Positions 49,063-58,417 of a DNA stretch of 64,000 bases are shown in pieces. The stretch lies in NCBI GenBank assembly GCA_963674955.2, contig CAXXKR010000001.1:930001-994000 (forward strand). Direction: 5' to 3'. The notes under the pieces were generated by a model. That model worked only from the letters and a program-made list of their open reading frames with translations, was not told where the DNA came from and did no database searches. A program made the translations under genes and the position numbers. The stretch's first letter is position 1. Each line of letters starts with the position of its first letter. Origin of the DNA: G963674955 sp963674955 (GTDB taxonomy: Bacteria; Desulfobacterota; Desulfovibrionia; Desulfovibrionales; Desulfovibrionaceae).

Positions 49063-50712
49063 ATAGCCCAGAAAGTCAGGGGCGACATCCAGGGACTCAA
49101 GTCCGCCCAGCTCAAGAGGCTGAACAAGCTGGCCACCCGCCGCTATCCGGGCGACGGGGCCTACACGCTGGAGCAGGCCAGGGAACTGGCCTCCATCAGC
49201 CACGATGTGGGTCGCCAGGTCGGTCTGCTCATCGACCGGCGCGGCAGGCCGGCAATGGTCCTTTTGGGCGATCCCCGGTCCATCCTCATCCCCGAACTGC
49301 CGAGGGCCAGGGTCGGTCACGGCAGGCTCAGGGGCTTCAGGCTGCTGCATACCCATCTGGCCGGGGAAGAGCTGTCCCAGGAAGACCTCATGGACATGCT
49401 CTTTTTAAGGCTGGACTGCGTTGCCGCGCTCACGGTCTCCGAAGAGGGCTTCCCCCTGCACCTTCATTTGGCCCACCTCCTGCCGCCCAATCCGGACGGC
49501 AGGAGCTACGAGATTTTTCCGCCGTTCAGGTGGGACAGCGTGGACGTGGACATTACCGGGCTGGTCCAGGCCCTGGAGGACGAGTTCAGCCGCTCGGAAA
49601 AGGTCAGGGAGGTGGAGGCCGGGGCCAAGGGCGACAAGGCCCTGCTCATCAGCGTGTCCACCGCCCCCCGCCGCGTGCAGGAAGCCTCGTTGGCCGAGCT
49701 TGCGGACCTGGCCGAGACCGCCGGGCTTAATCCCGCCGGAACCATGATCCAACGCATTTCCAGGATCAACCCCAATTTCATCATGGGCAAGGGCAAGCTG
49801 GCGGACCTGGAAGTGCAGGCCCTGCAGACCGGCGCAGGCATGCTGATCTTCGACCAGGATTTGTCTCCGACGCAGATCAACAATCTGGCCGACCTGACCG
49901 AACGCCGGGTCATGGATCGCACCCAGCTTATCCTCGACATCTTCGCGCAACACGCCACCACCAGGGCCGGAAAGCTCCAGGTGGAGCTGGCCCAGCTCAA
50001 ATACACCCTGCCCAGGCTTGGCGGCCGGGCCAAGGCCATGTCCAGGCTGGTGGGCGGCATCGGAGGCAGGGGTCCGGGCGAGACCAAGCTTGAAATCGAC
50101 AGACGCCGGGCAAGGGACAGGATAACCAGCCTAAAGAAGGAACTGAAGAGCATCAGCAGGCAAAGGGGCTACACCCGCGACCGTCGGGCCAAGGCCGGAC
50201 TGCCGATAGTATCCCTTGTGGGCTACACCAATGCGGGCAAGTCCACGCTGCTGAACACCCTGACCGGCAGCGAAGTCCTGGCCCAGGACAAGCTTTTCGC
50301 CACCCTTGATCCCACCAGCCGCCGCATCCGCTTCCCGCAGGAGCGCGAGATAGTGATCACCGACACCGTGGGGTTCATCCGCAGGCTGCCGCCCGATCTG
50401 AAGGAGGCCTTTCAGGCCACTCTGGAGGAACTCGAGGCCGCCGATGTCCTGATTCTCGTGGCCGAGGCCTCGCATCCCGAGGTTCAGGAGCAGGTCCGGG
50501 CCGTGGAAAACATATTGCAGGATATGGATTTGCACGAAGTGCCGAGAATACTGGCGCTCAACAAGTGGGACATGCTTTCTTCCGAAGAGCGGGAGGCCAT
50601 GGGGAACGCCTTTCCCGAAGGGATGCCCATCATCGCCAGGAAACGGTCCAGCCTTGAACCGCTGGTGGAGCGCACCCTGTCCCTGCTGCCCTGGAGCAAC
50701 GGTCCCCGCTAG
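49063..50712 (+). CDS. hflX: GTPase HflX, probable AUA start codon
   Basis: HflX is a translational GTPase that splits stalled or heat-damaged ribosomes. The 549-residue product has an N-terminal nucleotide-binding subdomain, GLNPAGTMIQRISRINPNFI, the linker GGIGGRGPGETKLEIDRRR, and the G domain: GYTNAGKST (G1), DTVGFIRRLP (G3), NKWD (G4). The first canonical start in frame is GTG 49207, but the frame upstream is plainly coding (GDIQGLKSAQLKRLNKL, TLEQARELASISHDVGRQ). The only start with a ribosome site is ATA 49063, eight bases after AGGAGG (49049-49054). A fusion is excluded by the in-frame TAG that ends purH. Confidence 0.92.
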   Translation: MAQKVRGDIQGLKSAQLKRLNKLATRRYPGDGAYTLEQARELASISHDVGRQVGLLIDRRGRPAMVLLGDPRSILIPELPRARVGHGRLRGFRLLHTHLAGEELSQEDLMDMLFLRLDCVAALTVSEEGFPLHLHLAHLLPPNPDGRSYEIFPPFRWDSVDVDITGLVQALEDEFSRSEKVREVEAGAKGDKALLISVSTAPRRVQEASLAELADLAETAGLNPAGTMIQRISRINPNFIMGKGKLADLEVQALQTGAGMLIFDQDLSPTQINNLADLTERRVMDRTQLILDIFAQHATTRAGKLQVELAQLKYTLPRLGGRAKAMSRLVGGIGGRGPGETKLEIDRRRARDRITSLKKELKSISRQRGYTRDRRAKAGLPIVSLVGYTNAGKSTLLNTLTGSEVLAQDKLFATLDPTSRRIRFPQEREIVITDTVGFIRRLPPDLKEAFQATLEELEAADVLILVAEASHPEVQEQVRAVENILQDMDLHEVPRILALNKWDMLSSEEREAMGNAFPEGMPIIARKRSSLEPLVERTLSLLPWSNGPR

Positions 50713-50719
50713 CCTCTTC

Positions 50720-51649
50720 CTATTCCTTTCCGCCCTTCATCTTGTGGCAGATTCCGCCGACCAGCGGTCCGTCCCATGAGGCCTTGTCCTCCAGAGGTTC
50801 CACGTGGATGGTTGTCTGGGGGTTGGGAAAATTGGATTCCAATTCCTTTTCTATCTGGACGCAAAGGTCGTGGGAATCCTGCACGCTGGTATTTCCGGGC
50901 AGGAGCAGATGGAAATCAATGAATCTCCGGGGCCCCGACTTTCTCGTGCGCAGGCCGTGAAACACGGCGTCCTTGCCCGCCACCTTGAAGATGGCCTTCC
51001 TGATTATCTCCACCTCCTGGGCGGGCAGGGCCAGATCCATCAGTCCCGATGTGGAGCGCGTGAGCAGCGAGAGGCCGGTCCTGATGATGTTCAGGGCCAT
51101 TATGGTTGCGATTACGGGGTCCAGAATGCGCCATTCAGGCATCAGGAGGAGTATGGACAGCCCAAGAACGAGACCGGCGGATGTCCAGACGTCCGTGAGC
51201 AGGTGCCGGGCGTCGGCCTCAAGGGTGATGCTGTCGAATCTCCTGGCTGCCTTGAGCATGGATTTGGCGGTGAACCAGTTTATGCCGGACGCGGCCAGGG
51301 CCATGATGATGCCGGGGCCGAGGGCCGTGAGTTCCACGGGATTTTTGAAGCGCAGGATGGAGGCGTAGAGGATCCCGGCTGCGGCGATGATGATCAGGAC
51401 TCCTTCCGCGCCGCTGGAAAAATATTCGGCCTTGCCGTGGCCGAAGGGGTGGTCCTTGTCCGCAGGCCGGTAGGCTATGGTCAGTGCGGTTAGGGCCAGG
51501 ATGCCGGCCGTCAGGTTGACCAGGGATTCCGTGGCGTCGGAGAGCAGGCCCACGGAGTCGGTCAGGAAGTAGGCCCCGAATTTCAGTCCAAGGGTCAGGA
51601 GCGAGGCACCGATGGAGTAGTAGGCGTATCTTTTCGGGGAGTTGTTCAT
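50720..51649 (-). CDS. CDF-family divalent cation efflux protein
   Basis: Cation diffusion facilitators export Zn, Fe, Mn or Co in exchange for protons. The 309-residue product has six membrane helices in the first 200 residues. Metal-site residues are in TDSVGLLSDATES (helix 2 aspartates) and DARHLLTDVWTS (helix 5 His and Asp). HPFGHGKAEYFS lies in the loop between. The cytoplasmic C-terminal domain (about 210-300) is typical. ATG 51649 overlaps the plsY stop by four bases (ATGA). The metal preference is not predictable from sequence alone. Confidence 0.9.
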   Translation of the reverse strand: MNNSPKRYAYYSIGASLLTLGLKFGAYFLTDSVGLLSDATESLVNLTAGILALTALTIAYRPADKDHPFGHGKAEYFSSGAEGVLIIIAAAGILYASILRFKNPVELTALGPGIIMALAASGINWFTAKSMLKAARRFDSITLEADARHLLTDVWTSAGLVLGLSILLLMPEWRILDPVIATIMALNIIRTGLSLLTRSTSGLMDLALPAQEVEIIRKAIFKVAGKDAVFHGLRTRKSGPRRFIDFHLLLPGNTSVQDSHDLCVQIEKELESNFPNPQTTIHVEPLEDKASWDGPLVGGICHKMKGGKE

Positions 51650-52239
51650 TGCCCTTTTTTCTTGCGCCAGGGGTTTTCCTCGCCCCTGGACAGGCGCTTG
51701 ATGTTCTCCCTGTGCCGCCAGAAGAGAACGATCGTGATGGCGCAGGCCAGAGGCATGAAAGCCGTCTTGCCAGTGATCAGGGCGAAGACCGGCAATCCCA
51801 AAGCCAGTGTCAGGGAACCCATGGACACGTAGCCGCTGCCCGCAATGACCGCTATGCAGGCGGCGGCGGAAAGGATTGTGGCCAGTGGAGCCACGCCCAC
51901 GAAAACACCGATGGCCGTGGCCACGGCCTTGCCGCCCTTGAAGTCCAGCAGCGGGGAGAAGACATGGCCCAGAACCGCGCTGAAGGCCGTCGCGCTGACC
52001 AGCAGCCAGCTGTCCGACAGGGCCTGGGCGACCAGCACGGGCACCAGCCCCTTGAGGATGTCCAGAACCAGGACCAGGACTCCGAATTTGGTGCCGCAGA
52101 GCCTGGCCACGTTGGTGGCCCCGGTGTTGCGGCTGCCTTGGGTCCTGGGGTCTATGTCGCTTGAGGCCTTGGCCACGAACAGGCCGAAGGGCAATGAGCC
52201 CAGAAAAAAGGCCAGCAGGGGGCAGAATATCCAAAGCAT
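51646..52239 (-). CDS. plsY: Acyl-phosphate glycerol-3-phosphate acyltransferase PlsY
   Basis: Makes lysophosphatidate from acyl-phosphate, the first step of phospholipid synthesis in most bacteria. The 197-residue membrane protein has the three conserved motifs: SLPFGLFVAK with GSRNTGATNVAR, GHVFSPLLDFKGGKAVAT, and HRENIKRLSRGEE. Five hydrophobic helices are visible. The CDF gene overlaps its stop by four bases. Confidence 0.94.
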   Translation of the reverse strand: MLWIFCPLLAFFLGSLPFGLFVAKASSDIDPRTQGSRNTGATNVARLCGTKFGVLVLVLDILKGLVPVLVAQALSDSWLLVSATAFSAVLGHVFSPLLDFKGGKAVATAIGVFVGVAPLATILSAAACIAVIAGSGYVSMGSLTLALGLPVFALITGKTAFMPLACAITIVLFWRHRENIKRLSRGEENPWRKKKGQ

Positions 52240-52315
52240 GTGAAGACTCCTAGCTGCTGATTGCCGGACAGACGGAATAGTTACCCTTTTTGCGGAGGCT
52301 TGGCAAAGACCGTAT

Positions 52316-54373
52316 CTATTCCTCCAGGGCTTCGGAAATCCTGATGTCGTTGGTCAGGGGGTCGATGCGTCCGAATCTGAGTTGAAAGCGTTGTCCGGCA
52401 AAAATCTTGTCCCCCAATTGTTCGCGCCGCAGCCTGACGTTTATTTGCAGTTCGGGCAGGGCCAGGGTGGGGTAGGCCCCTTCCGGCTCCACCACCACGC
52501 CGCTCATGGGCGTCTTGCGGTTCTGGAGCAGGTAGAGCAGTTTCCAGTACCTGGGCCTGTAGCGCTGAATCTGGCTCACGGTCTGAATCCGGGCGCTCAG
52601 GAGGGGAACCATGTTTTCCAGTTCCTCCTTGTTCAGCCGCGGCGATCCTTTTTCAAGAAAGGATGTGATCTGGGACAGGTTTATCAGGTCCGGGTAGCGG
52701 CGCAGGGGCGAGCTGATGGGGCTGTATGCGGGAACGCCTATGGCCGCGTGGCGTTTAGGAGTCGCTTCAAGAATGGCCGGGGCCAGGAGCCTGACCACCC
52801 TGTTGATCTCCGGCGGTTCGCTGAAGACGCCGTTGGCCTCGGCGGGCAGGGCGATGTCCTGGGTGCGGTGCAGCAGAGGAACGTCGTTGTCCCTGGCGAA
52901 CAGCGCCAGACCGGAGTTGGCGAGGATCATGAACTCGCTGATGAGCTGTTCGGCCTTGGGCTGCGGCGGTTTCTCGACAATGGAAACCTTGACGTCCTCG
53001 CCCTGTCCTGTGAGTTCGGGCGTGGGCTCGGGCCTGTTGATTATGGCCGCGCCGTTTTCAAGCCTTACCGCAAGCAGCTTTTCCGAAAGTTCGTGGGCCA
53101 GGGTCAGTTCCTGGTCCGCACCCTGCTCAATGGCCTGCTCCGCCCCCTCAAAGGTTTCGTTCTTTTCCACCATGACCCATGAGGTTCTGGGCGCTACGGA
53201 AAGGAGACCGCCTTCCTTGTCCAAATGAAATTCCGTGACCAGGGCGGGCCTGGGCTGCTTCCGGAGCAGGCTGAACATGTCCGTGCCCAGTGTCTCGGGC
53301 AGCATGTGGCTGGTGCCTTCGGGCAGATAGAGGCTTGTGGCGCGGTTCAGGACGGCCTTGTCCAGGGGGCTGTCGAAATTCCAGCACAGGTCGGGCCGGG
53401 CCAGGGCGATGGTCAGGAGGTAGCCGCCGTTGTCTGCGGACCGGATGTGAAAGGCGTCGTCTATGTCCCGGGTTGAGGGGCCGTCGATGCTGACGAAGGC
53501 CGTTTCCTCGGGTTCGCTTGCGAGGTTTTCAAATTCAGTCGATATGCCTTTCAATTCGTCGGAATATTCAAGGGACCATTCGTCGGTCCAGGCGTATCCC
53601 GCCTCGTCCAGCAGGTGGTTGTGATGCGCTTCGGCGACCCCCCAGGTCTGGGCCAGGAGCAGGGCCAGATGCGGATGGTCGGGCAGGCCTTTCTGGACCA
53701 CGGCCCATATTTTGTCATTTTTCTCGTTGCCGCTCTTGGCGATGACGGAAAAGAGGAGATCGACCAGTCCCTGCCTGACCTCGTCCTCAAGGGGCGGTTC
53801 AACGGGCGGCCTGCCGTTCTTGCGGGCCTCCCACAATTCCTTGAAAAGGGTCTGTCCGGCCTGGACTACCAGTTCCCGCTCCTTCTCCTCCTCGGCCTGG
53901 CTGATGCGCGCTTCTACCTTGTCCTGCGGATAGATTTCGAAATCCGGAGCCCGGAACTTGAAATGGGTCTTGGCCGTGAGCATGGCCCGGCCAAGGGCGG
54001 CGGTCTGGTCGGGCGATGGATTTTCCCAGAGCAGGCCCGCGAACCATTCGATGGGGGCCGCCTCCATTTCGCCCTGGGCCAACTCCCATATCTCCATCAA
54101 ATCCAGGCCGGCCTGGATTTCTCCCCGGTTGGACTGATGCTCGGCAAGGGTGTCCAGGATGACCTGGCGGCTGGAATCGGCGGGATGCTCCGGGCCGATC
54201 CAGGGCATGAGCCTGGACTCGCTCATCTTCACTTCCCGTTTGGTCAGGGTCAGCAGCCGGAGCTTGCCTTTCTGCTCCTCAAGGGTCCAGGCCAGTTGCG
54301 GCTGTCCGCCCTGCATGAATTCGACGATGCAGCCCGGCCTGATGAATCCGCTTGTCTTGGCAGTTTTTGACAT
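52316..54373 (-). CDS. RNase II/RNB-family exoribonuclease-like protein
   Basis: RNB proteins degrade RNA 3' to 5'. The 685-residue product has an N-terminal OB-like or basic region, the RNB catalytic domain (about 300-590) with AFVSIDGPSTRDIDDAFHIR (the aspartates that bind Mg are present), and a short C-terminal S1-like segment. N-terminal cold-shock domains of RNase R are not evident, so it resembles the RNase II-like group of deltaproteobacteria. ATG 54373 follows AGAGAGGAT. It lies 11 bp after the AICAR transformylase gene, so the two are probably cotranscribed. Confidence 0.87.
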   Translation of the reverse strand: MSKTAKTSGFIRPGCIVEFMQGGQPQLAWTLEEQKGKLRLLTLTKREVKMSESRLMPWIGPEHPADSSRQVILDTLAEHQSNRGEIQAGLDLMEIWELAQGEMEAAPIEWFAGLLWENPSPDQTAALGRAMLTAKTHFKFRAPDFEIYPQDKVEARISQAEEEKERELVVQAGQTLFKELWEARKNGRPPVEPPLEDEVRQGLVDLLFSVIAKSGNEKNDKIWAVVQKGLPDHPHLALLLAQTWGVAEAHHNHLLDEAGYAWTDEWSLEYSDELKGISTEFENLASEPEETAFVSIDGPSTRDIDDAFHIRSADNGGYLLTIALARPDLCWNFDSPLDKAVLNRATSLYLPEGTSHMLPETLGTDMFSLLRKQPRPALVTEFHLDKEGGLLSVAPRTSWVMVEKNETFEGAEQAIEQGADQELTLAHELSEKLLAVRLENGAAIINRPEPTPELTGQGEDVKVSIVEKPPQPKAEQLISEFMILANSGLALFARDNDVPLLHRTQDIALPAEANGVFSEPPEINRVVRLLAPAILEATPKRHAAIGVPAYSPISSPLRRYPDLINLSQITSFLEKGSPRLNKEELENMVPLLSARIQTVSQIQRYRPRYWKLLYLLQNRKTPMSGVVVEPEGAYPTLALPELQINVRLRREQLGDKIFAGQRFQLRFGRIDPLTNDIRISEALEE

Positions 54374-54384
54374 ATCCTCTCTGT

Positions 54385-55659
54385 CTAGTGCTTGAAGGAC
54401 CTTTGTCCGGTGAAGACCATGGCCACCTGGGGCTTGGCCTGGTTCACGGCCTGGATGACTTCCTTGTCCCTTATGGAGCCTCCCGGCTGGGCAATGGCCG
54501 TCACCCCCTGGTCGATGCACAGGTCCACGCCGTCGCGAAAGGGGAAAAAGCCGTCGGAAACAACGACGGAGCCGGGCAATCCGCCCCTGGCTTCCTTTGT
54601 CCTGGCCTCGATGTCGGCCAGCTTGTCGGCCATTTCCTTGTCTGCCCCGGCCTTGAGGCGCAGTTCAAAGAGCGACATGTTCAGTTCGCGGAAGGCGAGG
54701 ATGTCAGCGTATTTGGTGTAGGCCTTGCTCACGGCCAAGTCCACGCAGCCCACGCGGTCCTGCTCGCCCGTTCCGATGGCCGTGGTCACTCCGTCCCTGA
54801 CGAAAAGCACGGAATTGGAGGTCACTCCGGCTTCCACGGCCCAGGCGAAGAGCAGGTCGTCGGCTTCCCGGTCCGTTGGCTTGCGAGCGGTGAAGTGCTC
54901 TCCGTCCTTTTCCGTTGTTGCGGGCAGGAAGTCCTGGACATCAAGGATGCGGTTTCTGAAGGAAAATTGCAGCACCAGGCCGCCGTCCATGAGGGACTTC
55001 ACGTCCAGAAACGGGGTTCCGGTCATCTTTTCCAGATGAGCGATGCCCGGAATTTCAAGGATGCGCAGGTTCTTGCGCTTGGCCAGTTCCTCAAAGGCGT
55101 CCTTGTCGTAGCCCGGGGCGGCCACCACTTCGAAATATGCGGAATTCACGGTCTTGGCGAATTCCAGGTCAACCTTTCCGTTGGTCACGATGGCCCCGCC
55201 AAAGGCCGCGATGCGGTCGGAATAAAAGGCAAGTTCCAGGGCCTTGGCCGCGCCATCGTCCGTCCAGGCCGCGCCGCAGGGGTTGTTGTGCTTGAGGATG
55301 ACCACGGCGGGCTTGGCCGACAGGTATTGCAGGATGTTCAGTCCGTTGTCCACGTCCGTCAGGTTGATCTTGCCCGGATGCTTTCCGGCCTGGAGCATGT
55401 GCTCCTCGCTCAGGGCCGAGACCAGTCCCTGTCCGGGGCCGCGAAAATCCACGCCGCCCACGGTGATTCCGCCGCCAACCGGTTCGTAAAGGGCCGCGGG
55501 CTGGTCAGGGTTCTCGCCGTAGCGCAGGCCTTTTGTCTGTCCGTCCAGCTCCCAGGTCCTTTTCCTGAAAACCAGTTCCTGGTCGCCGAGCCTGATGCTC
55601 AAGTCCCTGGGAAATGGGTCTTCCTGGAGAGTCGTATACATTTTCTTCAAATCACTCAT
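54385..55659 (-). CDS. AICAR transformylase (C-terminal half of a split PurH)
   Basis: Formylates AICAR to FAICAR with 10-formyl-THF. The 424-residue product matches the AICARFT domain of PurH alone: LRYGENPDQPAALY, LKHNNPCGAA, AFGGAIVTN, and SDGFFPFRDGVD with AIAQPGGSIRDKEV near the end. The cyclohydrolase half is the separate gene at 48451-49050. A split arrangement has been seen in Desulfovibrio. ATG 55659 has a GGGG-type ribosome site. The RNB-family gene follows 11 bp downstream. Confidence 0.93.
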   Translation of the reverse strand: MSDLKKMYTTLQEDPFPRDLSIRLGDQELVFRKRTWELDGQTKGLRYGENPDQPAALYEPVGGGITVGGVDFRGPGQGLVSALSEEHMLQAGKHPGKINLTDVDNGLNILQYLSAKPAVVILKHNNPCGAAWTDDGAAKALELAFYSDRIAAFGGAIVTNGKVDLEFAKTVNSAYFEVVAAPGYDKDAFEELAKRKNLRILEIPGIAHLEKMTGTPFLDVKSLMDGGLVLQFSFRNRILDVQDFLPATTEKDGEHFTARKPTDREADDLLFAWAVEAGVTSNSVLFVRDGVTTAIGTGEQDRVGCVDLAVSKAYTKYADILAFRELNMSLFELRLKAGADKEMADKLADIEARTKEARGGLPGSVVVSDGFFPFRDGVDLCIDQGVTAIAQPGGSIRDKEVIQAVNQAKPQVAMVFTGQRSFKH

Positions 55660-55834
55660 TATTTTTTCCCCTGTTAACCGTTGGAGGAGGCGTCATATCA
55701 CAGGCCCTTTCAGTGGGCAATAAAGCCGTGGGGCCGCTTCCGGATACCAACATATATCATTTGGCTGGACAAGGCGTTTTTGATATGACACCACTTGCGT
55801 CCGTGCGCGAATCGGAAAATTCTGGAAAGGGAAC

Positions 55835-56206
55835 ATGGCAGACAATTACCTGGAAAAGGCGTTACGAAAGCTCGCGAGCCAGATCAACGCCTATGATGAG
55901 GCCTCTCTCATGGACATGTGGGAGAAGTATGCGGAAAGGGTTCGGCATTTCGAACCCACAAAGCAGTGGGAAGAGGATGTTCTCATTTTCGGGATTATCC
56001 AGGGCATGCGTCTGAAGAACCAGCTGTTCAACTACAATTGGGCGCTTTCCAGAAAGCCGAGAGAGGCCGGTGAAATCGATTTGGCGGCCCTGAACGCGCC
56101 TGAAAGAAAAAATAAAACGGAAAACGAGCCTGAGAAGTCCCCGGAGACTGAGGAAAAACTCAGGCGCGGAAAGATTTTGAAGCTTGATCTTACGGACAAG
56201 AATTGA
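55835..56206 (+). CDS. Conserved-type hypothetical protein upstream of purA
   Basis: I do not recognise this 123-residue protein. The first 75 residues look helical and ordered (KLASQINAYDEASLMDMWEK, KQWEEDVLIFGIIQGMRLKN); the rest is a Lys/Glu-rich, probably disordered tail. There is no signal peptide or membrane helix. It starts after GGAAAGGGAACA and ends 27 bp before purA on the same strand, so it may be cotranscribed with it. Confidence 0.72.
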   Translation: MADNYLEKALRKLASQINAYDEASLMDMWEKYAERVRHFEPTKQWEEDVLIFGIIQGMRLKNQLFNYNWALSRKPREAGEIDLAALNAPERKNKTENEPEKSPETEEKLRRGKILKLDLTDKN

Positions 56207-56233
56207 TTTTCATTGTTTTTCAAGGAGAGTTTA

Positions 56234-57517
56234 ATGTCTAGCGTAGCGGTTTTCGGTTCCCAGTGGGGGGACGAGGGTAAGGGCAAGATAGTGGACATGC
56301 TGGCCGAAAAGGCCGACGCCATCGTCCGTTTCCAGGGCGGCAACAATGCGGGCCATACCCTGGTGGTCGAGGGCGAGCAGTGCATACTGCACCTCATCCC
56401 TTCCGGAGTTCTCCATTCGGGCAAGATATGCCTGATCGGAAACGGCGTGGTTCTCGACCCCGAAGTCTTTTGCAAGGAGCTGGACACCTTGGCCGCAAAG
56501 GGCATCGACGTTTCACCCAGCCGGATGATGGTCAGCAAGAAAACGCACCTGATTTTGCCCTACCACAGACAGATGGACAACTGCCGGGAATCCGTGCGCT
56601 CGGACAGGAACAAGATCGGCACCACGGGCCGGGGCATCGGTCCCTGCTACGAGGACAAGATGAGCCGAGTGGGCATCCGCGCCGCCGACCTGGCCGACAA
56701 GGAACTGCTTTTGGCCAAGATCAAGAGGGCCCTGGAAGAGAAGAATGTTTTGTTCAAGAACCTTTACGGCCTGGAGCCCATGGACCCGCAGGAAATTTTC
56801 GACGGCCTGCAGGAAACAGCCGAGCGCGTCATCCCCTATGTGGGCGATGTTTCCACGGTCATCCAGGAGACCACCCGCGGCGGCGGAATGGTCTTGTTCG
56901 AGGGAGCGCAGGGCACGCATCTCGACATCGACCACGGCACCTATCCATTTGTCACATCCTCCAACACGGTGATTTCATCCGCAGCTTCGGGCAGCGGCAG
57001 CGCACCCAGCGAGATCAGCAGGGTCATCGCTGTGGTCAAGGCCTACACCACCCGCGTGGGCGGCGGACCTTTCGCCACCGAGCTTTTCGACGCGGACGGG
57101 GACTACATGCAAAGCAAGGGCGGCGAATTCGGAGCCACCACCGGGCGCAAAAGGCGTTGCGGCTGGCTGGATCTCGTGGCCCTCAGGGAATCGGTGCGTC
57201 TCAACGGACCCACTGAACTGGCCGTGACCAAGCTGGACGTGCTTTCCGGCCTCAAGGAACTTAAAATCTGCACCTCCTACAACTACCGGGGCAAGTCCAT
57301 TCTGCATCCGCCGCAGGAACAGAACGGAATGGCCCATGTGGAGCCGGTGTACGAGACCATGCCCGGCTGGAGCGAGGAGATCACCGGCGTCAGGAGCTGG
57401 GACGAACTTCCCTCGCAGGCCAAGGCCTATCTCGCCCGCATGGAGGAAGTCCTGGGCGTGAAGATCGGCATAGTTTCCGTGGGGCCGGACAGGGCCCAGA
57501 CCTTCAGCCCGTCCTAA
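56234..57517 (+). CDS. purA: Adenylosuccinate synthetase
   Basis: Joins IMP and aspartate with GTP on the way to AMP. The 427-residue product has the GTP loop GSQWGDEGKGKIVDMLAE, the IMP-site QGGNNAGHTL, and GTTGRGIGPCYEDKMSR, with VGGGPFATELFD further on. ATG 56234 follows AAGGAGAGTTTA; the longer upstream frame is not needed. It lies between the split purH genes' region and holB. Confidence 0.96.
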   Translation: MSSVAVFGSQWGDEGKGKIVDMLAEKADAIVRFQGGNNAGHTLVVEGEQCILHLIPSGVLHSGKICLIGNGVVLDPEVFCKELDTLAAKGIDVSPSRMMVSKKTHLILPYHRQMDNCRESVRSDRNKIGTTGRGIGPCYEDKMSRVGIRAADLADKELLLAKIKRALEEKNVLFKNLYGLEPMDPQEIFDGLQETAERVIPYVGDVSTVIQETTRGGGMVLFEGAQGTHLDIDHGTYPFVTSSNTVISSAASGSGSAPSEISRVIAVVKAYTTRVGGGPFATELFDADGDYMQSKGGEFGATTGRKRRCGWLDLVALRESVRLNGPTELAVTKLDVLSGLKELKICTSYNYRGKSILHPPQEQNGMAHVEPVYETMPGWSEEITGVRSWDELPSQAKAYLARMEEVLGVKIGIVSVGPDRAQTFSPS

Positions 57518-57526
57518 GGGGTTTTC

Positions 57527-58363
57527 ATGCCCGGAACGGACGGAACAGAGGCGACACTCAAGCGGCAGGGGCATGTGCTGGAGCGCATGTCCAGGCTTTC
57601 CGCGTCCCCGCCCCAGTCCCTGGTCCTGGAAGGAGGGCTGGCGCCTGAACGCGAATCCCTGGCCCTTTACTGGGCCATGCTTCTGAACTGCACCGGACCG
57701 GCCGCGCCCTGCAAGTCCTGCAGGGAATGCAGGCAGATCATGGACAGGGCTTTTTCCGATCTTCTGCTCTTCGGCGAGGAGGGCAGCGTGAAGGTCGAGG
57801 ACGTGCGCGAGGCCAGGCCGGTCTGGGGCCAGCCGCCCAACGGCGACGGCTTTCGCGTCTCGATTTTCCTGAACGCCGAAAACCTGAACGTCAATTCCGC
57901 CAATTCACTTTTGAAGTCCCTTGAGGAACCGCGTCCGGGCAATGTCTTCGTTCTCCTGGCCCCCCAGCGGGAACGGCTCCTGGAAACCTTGGTTTCGAGA
58001 AGTTTCGTCCTTACTCTGGCCTGGCCCCGGCCCGACATCAGCGACCCGGAGGCCGAGGAATGGCTCTCGGCCATGCTTGGCTTCTGGCAGAGCGGCCAGG
58101 GCTGGTTCGAGCGCACCAGCGTCAAGGGCGGAGTGGACAAGGACAAGGCCATGCGCGTGATCATAGGCTGTCAGCGGGAATTGAGAAAAGCCATGATCAA
58201 CGACAACATCGCCGGTCTTTCCCTCGAGTTGTCCCGGAGACTGGGACCGCTGGGACTCAGGCGTTTCGACTTGGCCCTTTCCCAGGCCCAGGAGGCATTG
58301 AATCTGCCCACTCCGGTCAATCCGGCCCTTGTCCTGGATTGGATGGCCACCCGGTTGAGATAA
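57527..58363 (+). CDS. holB: DNA polymerase III delta' subunit-like protein (HolB)
   Basis: Delta' is the stator of the clamp loader. The 278-residue product has the zinc-type cysteine set CTGPAAPCKSCRECRQI and the delta' signature NLNVNSANSLLKSLEEPRPG. The Walker A loop is missing, as is normal for delta'. The first 45 residues are shorter than in E. coli. It starts nine bases after the purA stop and is followed by a strong terminator. Confidence 0.84.
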   Translation: MPGTDGTEATLKRQGHVLERMSRLSASPPQSLVLEGGLAPERESLALYWAMLLNCTGPAAPCKSCRECRQIMDRAFSDLLLFGEEGSVKVEDVREARPVWGQPPNGDGFRVSIFLNAENLNVNSANSLLKSLEEPRPGNVFVLLAPQRERLLETLVSRSFVLTLAWPRPDISDPEAEEWLSAMLGFWQSGQGWFERTSVKGGVDKDKAMRVIIGCQRELRKAMINDNIAGLSLELSRRLGPLGLRRFDLALSQAQEALNLPTPVNPALVLDWMATRLR

Positions 58364-58395
58364 AAAACCCGGTTCCTGTGCGGAACCGGGTTTTT
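58364..58395 (+). terminator. Terminator after holB
   Basis: A perfect thirteen-pair stem (58364-58376 with 58382-58394) closes a five-base loop and ends in TTTTT. The A residues upstream make it symmetrical, so it could also serve the convergent minus-strand gene. Confidence 0.92.
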
Positions 58396-58417
58396 CTGCC
58401 CCTATGCCTGCCTTGAA

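Noticed and set aside
49207..49209. GTG as the hflX start
   Set aside because: It would drop 48 residues that are clearly HflX-like, and it has no ribosome site; ATA 49063 has one.
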